From Bacteroidota bacterium (GTDB lineage: Bacteria > Bacteroidota > Bacteroidia > B-17B0 > Aurantibacillaceae), in NCBI GenBank assembly GCA_021155905.1, contig JAJNBG010000027.1:53853-117852 (forward strand): DNA of 64,000 bases, given 5' to 3'. The position numbers were made by a program, and so were the translations under genes. Under the pieces are notes generated by a model. That model did no database searches and was not told the DNA's origin. It saw nothing but the letters and a program-made list of their open reading frames with translations. Shown piece by piece: positions 35,699 through 44,337 of the stretch; within the stretch, counting starts at the first letter, position 1, and the number at the start of each line of letters is the position of its first letter.

Positions 35699-36346
35699 AT
35701 GAACAATATTATTTCATACGCACACATCAAAAACAACCAGGTTTCGGTGAATGGTTCTGTCATGTTTCAATCTGCGCATTCAGCATCGGTTAGCGAGTTT
35801 TTGTCAGAAGCCTACAAATCACTTGAATTATCTTATCCAAAATTTCATAAAATGGATGCACAATGTAAGCTTGGTTTTTTATGCGCTGAATTTGCGATGC
35901 GAGGGACTGCTTTTTTAACTGAACATGAGTTGTCAAGAACTGCCATTGTTTTATCCAATAATGCCTCAAGCCTGGAAACCGATCGAGTGCATCAGCATTC
36001 CATTGATGATAAATCAAATTATTTTCCTTCACCGGCGGTGTTTGTTTATACGCTCCCAAACATTACTATTGGAGAATTGGCCATTAAACATAAAATTACC
36101 GGTGAAAATGCATTTTTTGTTTCCGAAAAATTTGACGCCGATTTATTGGTCAATTATACGGAGTCATTGATGGATAATGTAACAGAGGCGGCTATTGTTG
36201 GTTGGGTGGATGTAGACGGTTCGAATTTCGAAGCCTTTATTTTTTTGGTTGAAAAGCAAAAAGATACAAATAAAAATGCTATTTTTAAACCTCTTAATCA
36301 AGCAAATATTATAACACTATATAATCAAACCAAATGGACGCATTAA
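35699..36346 (+). CDS. Half-length ketosynthase-like protein without catalytic residues
   Basis: This 215-residue protein aligns by eye with only the N-terminal half of a ketosynthase: IVLSNNASSLETDRVH, then FPSPAVFVYTLPNITIGELAIKHKITG, and a strand AAIVGWVDVDG where full enzymes have VVVGGVDA. The segment that should hold the active Cys reads ENAFFVSEKFDADLL and has none. The C-terminal half with both histidines is absent. Proteins of this kind accompany pigment-type ketosynthase clusters in Bacteroidota, by my recollection. A structural or scaffolding role is likely. Its stop overlaps the ACP start by 13 bases. Confidence 0.75.
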   Translation: MNNIISYAHIKNNQVSVNGSVMFQSAHSASVSEFLSEAYKSLELSYPKFHKMDAQCKLGFLCAEFAMRGTAFLTEHELSRTAIVLSNNASSLETDRVHQHSIDDKSNYFPSPAVFVYTLPNITIGELAIKHKITGENAFFVSEKFDADLLVNYTESLMDNVTEAAIVGWVDVDGSNFEAFIFLVEKQKDTNKNAIFKPLNQANIITLYNQTKWTH

Positions 36347-36591
36347 TCGAAAAATTAAAAGGACAAATTATTGAACAGTTAAATTTAGCTGAGGTAAAAC
36401 CGGAAGAAATCAACCCTGATTCTCCATTATTTGGAGAAGGTTTAGGCCTTGATTCAATTGATGCTTTGGAGTTAATAGTATTATTAGAGAAACACTATGG
36501 TATTAAGATCCAGGATCCGAAAGACGGGAAAACAATTTTTCAGTCATTAAGAACAATGGCTGAATACATTAAGTCTCAGGGTAAATCATAG
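36334..36591 (+). CDS. Acyl carrier protein
   Basis: This ACP of 85 residues carries growing acyl chains on a phosphopantetheine arm. The attachment site is Ser41 in GLGLDSIDALELIVLLEKHYG. The LDSIDALEL form differs from the DSLDxVEL of housekeeping AcpP and is typical of dedicated ACPs. It starts 13 bases inside the preceding gene and ends 7 bases before the next ketosynthase, so it probably serves that synthase and its partner. Confidence 0.93.
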   Translation: MDALIEKLKGQIIEQLNLAEVKPEEINPDSPLFGEGLGLDSIDALELIVLLEKHYGIKIQDPKDGKTIFQSLRTMAEYIKSQGKS

Positions 36592-36598
36592 TTTTACA

Positions 36599-37792
36599 TT
36601 GTCTCAAAAAGTTTATATTACCGGGTTGGGAATGATTTCGGCTATTGGAAACAATGTCCCGGAATCCTTTTTGTCCTTAACCCAATCCAAAACCGGTATT
36701 GGAAAGATTCATCATTTGACCACTCGTTATAAAGACGAATTTTTAGCAGGTGAAATCAAATTATCCAACAGTGAGTTAGCTGACCTTGTGAAAGATAACA
36801 ATCCTGCTTTAAACCGTAATTCATATATTGCGATGCTGGCAGCTAAGGAAGCGGTTATTAATTCCGGTATTGATACAACAGATGGGTTACGAACGGGCGT
36901 TATCTCTTCGACAACTGTTGCGGGGATGAGTAAAACAGAATTGTATTACAAGGAACTGTTTGAGAAGGACGACCACCTGGATGTATTGGACACCCATGAT
37001 TGTGGAGACAGCACAGAGCGTATTGCAGATTACCTTGGCAATGTTGACTATGTGACGACAATTTCCACAGCTTGTTCCTCAGCGGCAAATGCCATCATGT
37101 TAGGATGCAGGATGATCAAACATGGTCAGTTGGACCGGGTAGTTGTTGGCGGTGTTGATGCTTTATCGAAATTTACCTTTAATGGATTCAATACGCTGAT
37201 GATTTTGGATCGTGAATGGTGTAAGCCATTTGATGAGAACAGAAAAGGATTGAATTTAGGAGAAGGTGCGGCTTTTGTCGTGATAGAAGGAGAGAATGCG
37301 TTGAACCTTAGAAAAGGAAAAGCCCTTGCTGAAATTATTGGTTATGCCAACACAAATGATGCATATCATCAGACAGCTTCGTCGCCGGAGGGTTATGGAG
37401 CAACGATGGCTATTCAGCAGGCATTAGAAATGAGCGGATTAAAACCGACAGATGTTGATTACATTAACATGCACGGTACCGGAACTCCAAATAATGATTT
37501 ATCTGAAAGTAAGGCAACCATCGCGGTGTTTGGGAATCAGGTGCCAAAATTCAGCTCAACTAAAGCTTTTACCGGGCATACACTGGCAGCGGCGGCAAGT
37601 ATCGAAGCCGTTATATCCGTTCTGTCGTTACAAAATAGTATGATTTTTCCGAACCTGAATTTTACCACTCCAATTATAGAAACGGGCTTAATCCCGGAAA
37701 CAAAATTAGTGAATATTCCATTGAACACGATTCTTTCAAATTCGTTTGGATTTGGAGGAAACTGTTCATCTTTATTATTTAAGAAAGTATAA
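36599..37792 (+). CDS. Beta-ketoacyl-ACP synthase (KS-alpha-like, TTG start)
   Basis: This is a FabF-like ketosynthase of 398 codons including the stop. The N-terminal strand KVYITGLGMISAIGN is typical. The triad is complete: Cys159 in ISTACSSAANAI, His292 in NMHGTGTPNNDLSE and His327 in AFTGHTLAAAAS. The C-terminus SNSFGFGGNCSSLLFKK is also typical. No ATG precedes the first strand in frame, so the start must be the TTG at 36599 or another non-ATG codon. The following gene begins 1 base after its stop and encodes a ketosynthase-like protein without the Cys. The two look like a KS/chain-length-factor pair. Confidence 0.9.
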   Translation: MSQKVYITGLGMISAIGNNVPESFLSLTQSKTGIGKIHHLTTRYKDEFLAGEIKLSNSELADLVKDNNPALNRNSYIAMLAAKEAVINSGIDTTDGLRTGVISSTTVAGMSKTELYYKELFEKDDHLDVLDTHDCGDSTERIADYLGNVDYVTTISTACSSAANAIMLGCRMIKHGQLDRVVVGGVDALSKFTFNGFNTLMILDREWCKPFDENRKGLNLGEGAAFVVIEGENALNLRKGKALAEIIGYANTNDAYHQTASSPEGYGATMAIQQALEMSGLKPTDVDYINMHGTGTPNNDLSESKATIAVFGNQVPKFSSTKAFTGHTLAAAASIEAVISVLSLQNSMIFPNLNFTTPIIETGLIPETKLVNIPLNTILSNSFGFGGNCSSLLFKKV

Positions 37793-37793
37793 T

Positions 37794-38855
37794 TTGGTTA
37801 AGGCATACATAAACGGTACTGGTTGTATTTCACCACAAAACTCAATCGATAGTGAGTGGTTTTTTGATGATGTTAATCCTGCTAAAGGTGACTATTTTGA
37901 TGCCATTGAACCTTCCTATAAAGAATTTATTGCCCCCAATTTATTGCGCCGCATGGGCCGTGCAATTAAAATGGGTGTGGCTGCGGGAAATATCGCTATA
38001 CAGCAAGCTGATGTGAAAAAGGTGGATGCCATTATTACCGGCACAGGTTTGGGTTGTTTTGAAGACAGCGAGCGATTTTTATTAGCCATTTTAAATAACG
38101 ACGAACAATTTTTAACACCGACGTCATTTATACAATCCACGCACAATACAGTTGGCTCTCAAATAGCTTTGATCATGAAGTGTCATGATTATAATTTTAC
38201 ATATGTACACAGAGGTTTTTCATTTGAAAGTACCCTGCAGGACGCTCTCATGTTATTTGCAGAAGGAAAAGAAACAATCTTGATTGGAGGTATTGAAGAG
38301 CATACACCGAACTTTATCATACTGAACAGAAAAGCACATAAATTTCAGGTACAAAATCCCGATAATCCAATTTGGAAATCAACGACTCCGGGAATTCAAT
38401 TGAGTGAAGGCACTGCCTTTTTTGTATTGAATAAAACAAAAACGGAGAAGAGCATCGCACGTGTTGATGGGATTCAAACCTTGTATAAGCCCAAAACATC
38501 TGATGACATTTGGAATAAGTTACAGGCTTTTCTAAAGCTACATGATTTAACGCTGTCGGATATTGATGTGACGCTTATGGGCTTTAGCGGAGATGTGAAT
38601 TTTGATTCCAAACTGCAGGAGTTATTGCCTGCGATTGAAAAAGAATCGGTCGCTGCTTGCTATAAAAACATATGTGGAGAATATCACACCGCTTCAGCAT
38701 TTGCCATGTGGACAGGCACCAAATTAATTGAAAAACAAAGCTTGCCGAAAGCATTAGCGATTAGTGATAAATCGCCTTCCCGTATTAAGCATGTGTTAAT
38801 TATGAATCAGTACCTGGGTATTAATTATTCTTTTATGCTCTTAAGCCAGTGCTAA
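37794..38855 (+). CDS. Ketosynthase-like protein lacking the active cysteine (chain-length-factor-like)
   Basis: This protein of about 353 residues shows ketosynthase framework text (VKAYINGTGCISPQ at the start, then STHNTVGSQIALIM and ILIGGIEEHTPN). The nucleophile elbow, TACSS in its neighbour, is replaced by YVHRGFSFES, with no Cys. The first catalytic His region (NMHGTGT next door) reads LMGFSGD here. Only the last His remains, in GEYHTASAFA. It is therefore probably not a condensing enzyme by itself but a heterodimer partner, as in KS-CLF pairs. The TTG at 37794, one base after the preceding stop, is the preferred start; the open frame also runs 48 bases into the upstream gene. Confidence 0.8.
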   Translation: MVKAYINGTGCISPQNSIDSEWFFDDVNPAKGDYFDAIEPSYKEFIAPNLLRRMGRAIKMGVAAGNIAIQQADVKKVDAIITGTGLGCFEDSERFLLAILNNDEQFLTPTSFIQSTHNTVGSQIALIMKCHDYNFTYVHRGFSFESTLQDALMLFAEGKETILIGGIEEHTPNFIILNRKAHKFQVQNPDNPIWKSTTPGIQLSEGTAFFVLNKTKTEKSIARVDGIQTLYKPKTSDDIWNKLQAFLKLHDLTLSDIDVTLMGFSGDVNFDSKLQELLPAIEKESVAACYKNICGEYHTASAFAMWTGTKLIEKQSLPKALAISDKSPSRIKHVLIMNQYLGINYSFMLLSQC

Positions 38856-38881
38856 AAATCTGATGTATTTTAATGATTAAT

Positions 38882-39024
38882 AAACCACATAGGCACATAG
38901 GTTTTATTAATGAAATACGAGAGGATATAGAAGCTTCGCTTTGCACAGTGTTCACTATGTTAAAAACATGTTTTTCTATCGCTTTCCTCTCAACCCGAAT
39001 AAGAACTATGTTTCTATGTGGTTT
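38882..39024 (+). repeat. 143-bp MITE/REP-like element with AAACCACATAG ends
   Basis: The ends AAACCACATAGGCACATAG (38882-38900) and CTATGTTTCTATGTGGTTT (39006-39024) are inverted and match at 17 of 19 positions. A second nested pair, GAGAGG (38919-38924) and CCTCTC (38986-38991), lies inside. No open reading frame is present. It shares its terminal motif with 35644-35684 and fills most of the gap between the ketosynthase module and the deacetylase. Confidence 0.75.
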
Positions 39025-39060
39025 CAGTTTTTCTAATTCAACAACGTAGAAGTAAGTTAA

Positions 39061-39822
39061 ATGTCATCTAACCGATATATAAAATTTTGGCCAGTTACTA
39101 TTACGTTCTTAATTGGATTGACTGGCTTTTTTATTTTTCAACCTGCTTTTCGCTTAAACTATTGGTATTTGATCTCTTGGATTAATCTGTTTTTATTTAT
39201 TCAGTTTTGTGGAGCATATTTCATCGGTCTTAACTTTCATTTATCTTCTATCAACCGTTTAAGCACAACAAAAAAAGAAGTATTACTCACATTTGATGAT
39301 GGGCCCCATAATCTTAATACCTGCAAAGTATTGGAGGTATTAAAACAACATAATGTGAAAGCTGTGTTTTTTTTGATTGGTAAGAACATTGCCGGCAATG
39401 AAGAAATTGTGAAGCAAATTGTAGAGGAAGGGCACCGGTTAGGTAACCACAGTTTCTCTCATCATAACTGGATCGATGTTTGGTCAACCAAAAAAGTAAC
39501 AACAGATTTTGAGAACTGCCAGGAATTAATTCAAAAGTATCAACCTGGAAATAGATTATTTCGTCCGCCGTATGGAGTTACCAATCCAAATATTGCGCGC
39601 GCTGTTAAAACACTGAATCTACAATCCATAGGTTGGAATGTACGGAGTTATGATACCTCTATTAAGGAGGTGGAAAAGATAACACAACGCGTACTTTCTC
39701 AATTAAAACCGGGAGCTATCATTTTACTGCATGACCGTCTGGATTTTATGCCTGAGCTATTGAATTCTCTTATTCCGGCGATTAAGGAAAAGGGCTATGA
39801 ATTTGCAACCGGCATCAATTAG
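39061..39822 (+). CDS. Polysaccharide deacetylase (NodB-homology) family protein
   Basis: This protein of 253 residues has two N-terminal transmembrane helices (about 10-27 and 32-57) followed by a NodB domain. The metal-dependent deacetylase motifs are present: TFDDGPHN, with the catalytic and metal-binding Asp pair, GNHSFSHHNW with metal-binding histidines, RPPYGVTNP, and the late LLHDR with the conserved His. Known members remove N-acetyl groups from chitin-like oligosaccharides or peptidoglycan. Members of this family also sit within flexirubin-type gene clusters, to my recollection, which fits its position. The substrate is unknown. Confidence 0.9.
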   Translation: MSSNRYIKFWPVTITFLIGLTGFFIFQPAFRLNYWYLISWINLFLFIQFCGAYFIGLNFHLSSINRLSTTKKEVLLTFDDGPHNLNTCKVLEVLKQHNVKAVFFLIGKNIAGNEEIVKQIVEEGHRLGNHSFSHHNWIDVWSTKKVTTDFENCQELIQKYQPGNRLFRPPYGVTNPNIARAVKTLNLQSIGWNVRSYDTSIKEVEKITQRVLSQLKPGAIILLHDRLDFMPELLNSLIPAIKEKGYEFATGIN

Positions 39823-39859
39823 CGTTTTTTTCAGAACGCCAGGCGACGATACTATACTT

Positions 39860-42800
39860 TTACCGTAGTAATTTAAAGTAGCCCGTTTTCTTGATAGGAG
39901 CAGTATCAACGTAGGTTTCCACTTCGGCCTGGTAGACATAGGTTTCCATATTTTGCGGAACACCTTTGTAGATTCCATCCCATCCGCTTTGCGGGTCTGT
40001 GGTTTCATAAATTAATTCACCCCAACGGTTAAATACCCGGAAGTAGTTTAATTTTTTTATACCCCAGCCCGCTACGTTGATCAAATCATTTACACCATCA
40101 CCATTTGGAGTAAACGCTGTAGGAACATCTACACTGCTTTTTGGTTCAATATAAACGGTATAAGTGTTCACTCTTTCAAAGCACCCGTGTGAGTCTTTTA
40201 CAGTGACGTTATAAATGTATTCTACTGTAGGGGAAGCCACAGGATTGACACAGGTCAGACAATTCAAATAATCTCCGGGAGTCCATGTATAACTGAATCC
40301 AGGACCCACATAGCCTGGCAAAGTAGCCGTTTGACCTATTACAATACTTGTGTCCCATGATATTGGTGTAGGCGGTTCCTGTATAGTGACCAGTAATGTA
40401 TTTGTTCCAACACAACCGAAGTTATCATTTGCTGTTACTGAAAACAATGTAGTTGCACTAAGGGTTGCCACCGGGTTTGAAATATTAGAATTATTCAAAT
40501 CAATTGAAGGTGACCAGGAATAAGTCGTTCCACCCGTAGCCAGTAACTGCGTTGGTTTATTCTGACACGTGTCACGGCCGCTTAAACTTAACAGAGGAAC
40601 CGGGAATATCTGCATGACCTTTTTTAGAGTGTCCTTGCAATTATGAACGTTATCTGTTATGGATAAAGAGACGGTATAAGTTCCGGCACTGCTGTATGTG
40701 TGCGATGGACTATTAACCGAGCTTGTCGATCCATCGCCAAAATTCCAGGACGCGGTATTGGCGTTTAAGGAGGTGTTACTAAAGACGTCCGATGTTCCAA
40801 TGCAATGCGCTGTATCTGAAAGTAAAATCTCATTATTTCGGTCAAAATCAGCTATCACCTGGTAAATATTTATAGGGTGAGTCTGAGGAAAGGTGCAGGC
40901 AGAATCAGTGGAATAATAAGTCAAACCTACTATTGTTGAGCCCCCTGGAGGATGATAATTATAAACGTGACTTATAGGTGATTGAGAAGTTGAATTATAA
41001 ACGACTCCATCTCCAAAATCCCATTCCCATGCCAAGACATTGACCGTATCTTTTATGGTAAATTTAATCGCTTCGCCTTTGCATATGTTTAATTTATCCA
41101 GACTGAAATCCGCTTTAGCATCATATACTTTTATCGTCTGAGTTGCAGTATGGCAGCAACCAAATGGCGTACAATTAATTAATGTCACGGTATAAATTCC
41201 GGCACTCGTGTAGGTAGTCCCCACCGTATCATTTCCAACGACGATACTGCCGTCGCCAAAGTCCCAGTCTCTGGTTTGAGGGACATATGGATTGATCGAA
41301 TTATCGGCAAACTTAACGGTCTGACCTGCACAAGCATTTTGTTTGATAGGATTGGTCAGGTTTGATATAATTGCAGTAGGATAACTCTGAACCTGAATGA
41401 CATAGGGAGCTGAAGTCGCTTTACAGCCTGCGGCATCAGCTGAGACTAAGGTCACATTGTAATTTCCTCCCGATAAATAAGGATGTGTGACACTCGTGCC
41501 GGTTGTAACCTGAACGGGGCTGCCATCTCCATAATTCCAGGTGTAGGTATTAACACCTGCAGCCGTCGTAGACAAAGTTGTGGTATTACCGGCACACAGC
41601 TGAAAAGGTGAAGCATTGATATTTGGAGGAAAAGGAGCGTTCATCCTCACTGGAAAAATTTTAGTGTCTGTACAGCCATTAATGTTAGTTACTGTTAATG
41701 AAATATTATAGATAGTAAACGGAGGGCTTGCGGTTGTATACACATGCGAAGCGTTAGGTGTGTTAACCGGAGAGCTTCCATCACCAAAGTTCCAGGAATA
41801 CCCGGTAATGGTTGTATTGGACGTTGCGCTTTGCGTGCCGGTTAAACTAAAAGACGGCACACACCCAATGGTATTGGAAAGTGTTGCATTGGTGGTGACA
41901 GCGCTTACAAAAATAGTTGTCCTGCTGGTGTCACGGCAACCGTTCACATCTTTTACGACCAGTGATATAGTATGGGTTCCTCCTCCCAGAGCATAACTGG
42001 TTGAAGCGTTATCCGTAATTACCGGCGGCTGATTTCCAAAAAACCAGATGTATCCCACACCGCAAACGCCATCTACATCCTGGCTGCCGGAAGCACTGTA
42101 ATTAGTAGAGACACCTGCGCAGGTAACTGTAGGGCTTGTGATCACAGATTGGATGTCTCGTACCCGTACTTTTAAGCTGTCTATGCTTGGCAAACATCCT
42201 GTAGCCGAATTCTCACCTTTTATGACAGCATCATAATCACCGGTTGCGGCGTATGTATGAAAAATCGTATGTGGCCCTGCTGCCAATACCGTGTCTCTTT
42301 GTCCATCCCCGTAATTGATTTCGGCAAAGGCAGCGTCCTGTAACAGTATATCAAATTTGACCTCTTTAAATGCGGAATCACAGCGGGTAAAGAATCTTCC
42401 TGACACAATGGGGCCTTTCACGAGAACCTGTGCAGGCAAGGTGGTATCATGCTGACAACCGAAGCTATACGCAGATAAAGTCAGAGGATGATTACCTGTA
42501 TGTGTAAATTGCCAGCTAGGATTAGGATCTGAAATACAATGTGAGAAGTAACTCGCGTCGGATGTCAGGTGCCAGTGATTAACGGAATCAGCTAAAGGTG
42601 TAAGGTTTGTTATCGATACCGGTTCGTATGGACAAACAACACTTGGAGAAAAGGAAAAACTACTATGTGGTGGTGTAGCTACATGAATTGGCCATCTGAA
42701 AGAAGTGTCCCTGCAGCCTGGTGTATTTTGGATAATGAGCGTTGCATAATAAACACCGGGTACAGTATAAGTATGCGTGACGTTAGTATTCGTAGCAGAA

Positions 42801-44275
42801 GAGTTTAGCGGGCTGCCGTCACCGAAATTCCAGGTGTAATTTACAATGGGCGTTGTTGATTGACTGCTATCCGTAAAGTTTACAGTGAGTGGGTTACAGC
42901 CCTGAATAACATCTGTGAAAAAAAATGCAGTCGGACGGTGTAAAGTGTCCAGTGTTTTTACGATGCTATCTCTGCAACCACCTGGACTAATGGCAATCAG
43001 TGTAGCTGTTAATGGCAATGGTTGATAAATCGTAAACGGATTTAAACTGCCCTGTGTGAACGTATGAGTTGGATTAGAGAGTGTTGATGTAAGGGTACTT
43101 CCTGAAAAAGACCATACGTAGGAACTGGCACCGGTTGAACTATTAGTATAAGAAACGGTCAATGGTGAACTACAACTAAATGGGGGAACAGCAGTAAAAT
43201 TCGCTGTGGCCTTTTCTACATTCACCGTAAATGTTTTGGTTGAAAAACACGAGCCTAAAAAAGTGGTTGCTGTAATCGTAAACGTTCCCGTTGTGCTATA
43301 CACGTGGTTAAAAGTGGTTGGCGGAAAAACAGATTGCACAGGAGTGCCATCGCCAAAATTCCATTGAGTTACAGAGGATGCCGAGGTGTCTCTCACACTG
43401 AATAGTTTGTTGAAACAGGCGAAGTTTTTTACCAGGGCTTTTACGGCAGGATTAGCAACATTAACTGTTACCGTTTTGGTATCACTGCAGGAATTGTTAT
43501 CGGTACAGGTCAATGTAATGGGAAATGATCCGGTTGTTGTAAATGTGATGGGAGGCGGGTTAACAGCAGTAGACGGAGTGCCATTTAAGTTCCAGCTATA
43601 AGTTAACGCTGTGCTGCCGGTCGTACTGTTACTGGTTGAGGATGAACCACTGAAGGTAGCTGTGAATGGAGCAGCGCAGGCGCTGATACTGGTAGGTGTG
43701 TTGGTAATTACAACGGTCGGTTTATTCGAAACTTTAATCAGGGCAGTCTTAGTAATGGAACTATCACATCCGTGACCATCTTTATAAATTAAAGTCACGT
43801 TAAAAGTTCCGGGAATAGTATAGATATAATTAGGATTCTGAACGCTGCTCACTCCGCCATCACCAAATGACCACTGCCACTGGGGAACAAGAGTCCCTGA
43901 ATTAACGGACAGATCGGTAAATGTTACTGGAAGCGGGATACAACCCTTGGTAATATTTAAAGTGAAATTTGGTGTTGGTTTTCCGTAAACGTTCACACTT
44001 AAAGTTTGTGAGACAGGGCTTCCTGATACAACCGCCGAATAGGTCGCTACAAAATTACCGGGGCTACTGAATGTATGAGTCGGATTATTGATATTGGAGA
44101 AGGTTCCGTCGCCAAATGCCCATTGAATTGAACCGGCACCGGTCATTCCGGTAAATTGAACTCCCACGAGCGGAGAACAACCAACAGAGGGTGTAGCAGT
44201 AATCGTTTGACAATATTGCTTTAGCGACAATGCAAGGAACAACGTAAAATAAATAATATGCTTAACTTTATGCAT
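39860..44275 (-). CDS. Giant PKD-repeat surface protein with T9SS type B (gliding-motility-like) sorting domain
   Basis: This extracellular protein of 1471 residues has a signal peptide (residues 1-22, ending in LKQYCQ). About a dozen PKD domains fill the middle, recognised by repeated WxFGDG/NFGDGS cores (for example IQWAFGDGTF, WSFGDGGVSS, WNYGDGSPVQ, DWDFGDGSIV) and by HTYxxxGxYxVxL ends. The C-terminal 85 residues are a CHU_C-type sorting domain: VPTAFTPNGDGVNDLINV, FRVFNRWGELIYET, GWDGIYKGVPQ and a final TGYFKLLR. This is the type B signal of SprB-like adhesins. It lies upstream of convergent genes and 0.9 kb from a PorP/SprF-OmpA pair on the same strand, likely its secretion partners. 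Confidence 0.9.
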   Translation of the reverse strand: MHKVKHIIYFTLFLALSLKQYCQTITATPSVGCSPLVGVQFTGMTGAGSIQWAFGDGTFSNINNPTHTFSSPGNFVATYSAVVSGSPVSQTLSVNVYGKPTPNFTLNITKGCIPLPVTFTDLSVNSGTLVPQWQWSFGDGGVSSVQNPNYIYTIPGTFNVTLIYKDGHGCDSSITKTALIKVSNKPTVVITNTPTSISACAAPFTATFSGSSSTSNSTTGSTALTYSWNLNGTPSTAVNPPPITFTTTGSFPITLTCTDNNSCSDTKTVTVNVANPAVKALVKNFACFNKLFSVRDTSASSVTQWNFGDGTPVQSVFPPTTFNHVYSTTGTFTITATTFLGSCFSTKTFTVNVEKATANFTAVPPFSCSSPLTVSYTNSSTGASSYVWSFSGSTLTSTLSNPTHTFTQGSLNPFTIYQPLPLTATLIAISPGGCRDSIVKTLDTLHRPTAFFFTDVIQGCNPLTVNFTDSSQSTTPIVNYTWNFGDGSPLNSSATNTNVTHTYTVPGVYYATLIIQNTPGCRDTSFRWPIHVATPPHSSFSFSPSVVCPYEPVSITNLTPLADSVNHWHLTSDASYFSHCISDPNPSWQFTHTGNHPLTLSAYSFGCQHDTTLPAQVLVKGPIVSGRFFTRCDSAFKEVKFDILLQDAAFAEINYGDGQRDTVLAAGPHTIFHTYAATGDYDAVIKGENSATGCLPSIDSLKVRVRDIQSVITSPTVTCAGVSTNYSASGSQDVDGVCGVGYIWFFGNQPPVITDNASTSYALGGGTHTISLVVKDVNGCRDTSRTTIFVSAVTTNATLSNTIGCVPSFSLTGTQSATSNTTITGYSWNFGDGSSPVNTPNASHVYTTASPPFTIYNISLTVTNINGCTDTKIFPVRMNAPFPPNINASPFQLCAGNTTTLSTTAAGVNTYTWNYGDGSPVQVTTGTSVTHPYLSGGNYNVTLVSADAAGCKATSAPYVIQVQSYPTAIISNLTNPIKQNACAGQTVKFADNSINPYVPQTRDWDFGDGSIVVGNDTVGTTYTSAGIYTVTLINCTPFGCCHTATQTIKVYDAKADFSLDKLNICKGEAIKFTIKDTVNVLAWEWDFGDGVVYNSTSQSPISHVYNYHPPGGSTIVGLTYYSTDSACTFPQTHPINIYQVIADFDRNNEILLSDTAHCIGTSDVFSNTSLNANTASWNFGDGSTSSVNSPSHTYSSAGTYTVSLSITDNVHNCKDTLKKVMQIFPVPLLSLSGRDTCQNKPTQLLATGGTTYSWSPSIDLNNSNISNPVATLSATTLFSVTANDNFGCVGTNTLLVTIQEPPTPISWDTSIVIGQTATLPGYVGPGFSYTWTPGDYLNCLTCVNPVASPTVEYIYNVTVKDSHGCFERVNTYTVYIEPKSSVDVPTAFTPNGDGVNDLINVAGWGIKKLNYFRVFNRWGELIYETTDPQSGWDGIYKGVPQNMETYVYQAEVETYVDTAPIKKTGYFKLLR

Positions 44276-44302
44276 TGCGGATTTTTGCTACATTTACTTT
44301 AA

Positions 44303-44310
44303 CAAATATA
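44303..44310 (-). promoter_or_regulatory. Candidate -7 element of the PKD-repeat gene
   Basis: The minus strand reads TATATTTG, an exact -7 match, 27 bases before the ATG at 44275. No TTTG lies at the standard spacing. Confidence 0.38.
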
Positions 44311-44337
44311 ATTTTATTTATTTTAAAACACTATCAA

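Noticed and set aside
39824..39845. Short stem GCGTT/AACGC between two convergent genes
   Set aside because: The stem has only five pairs and a long loop, and no T tract follows on either strand, so it is not supported as a terminator.
44275..44337. N-terminal extension of the M43 protease to an ATG at 44275
   Set aside because: It would overlap the divergent gene's start codon and bury the signal peptide that begins at 44338.
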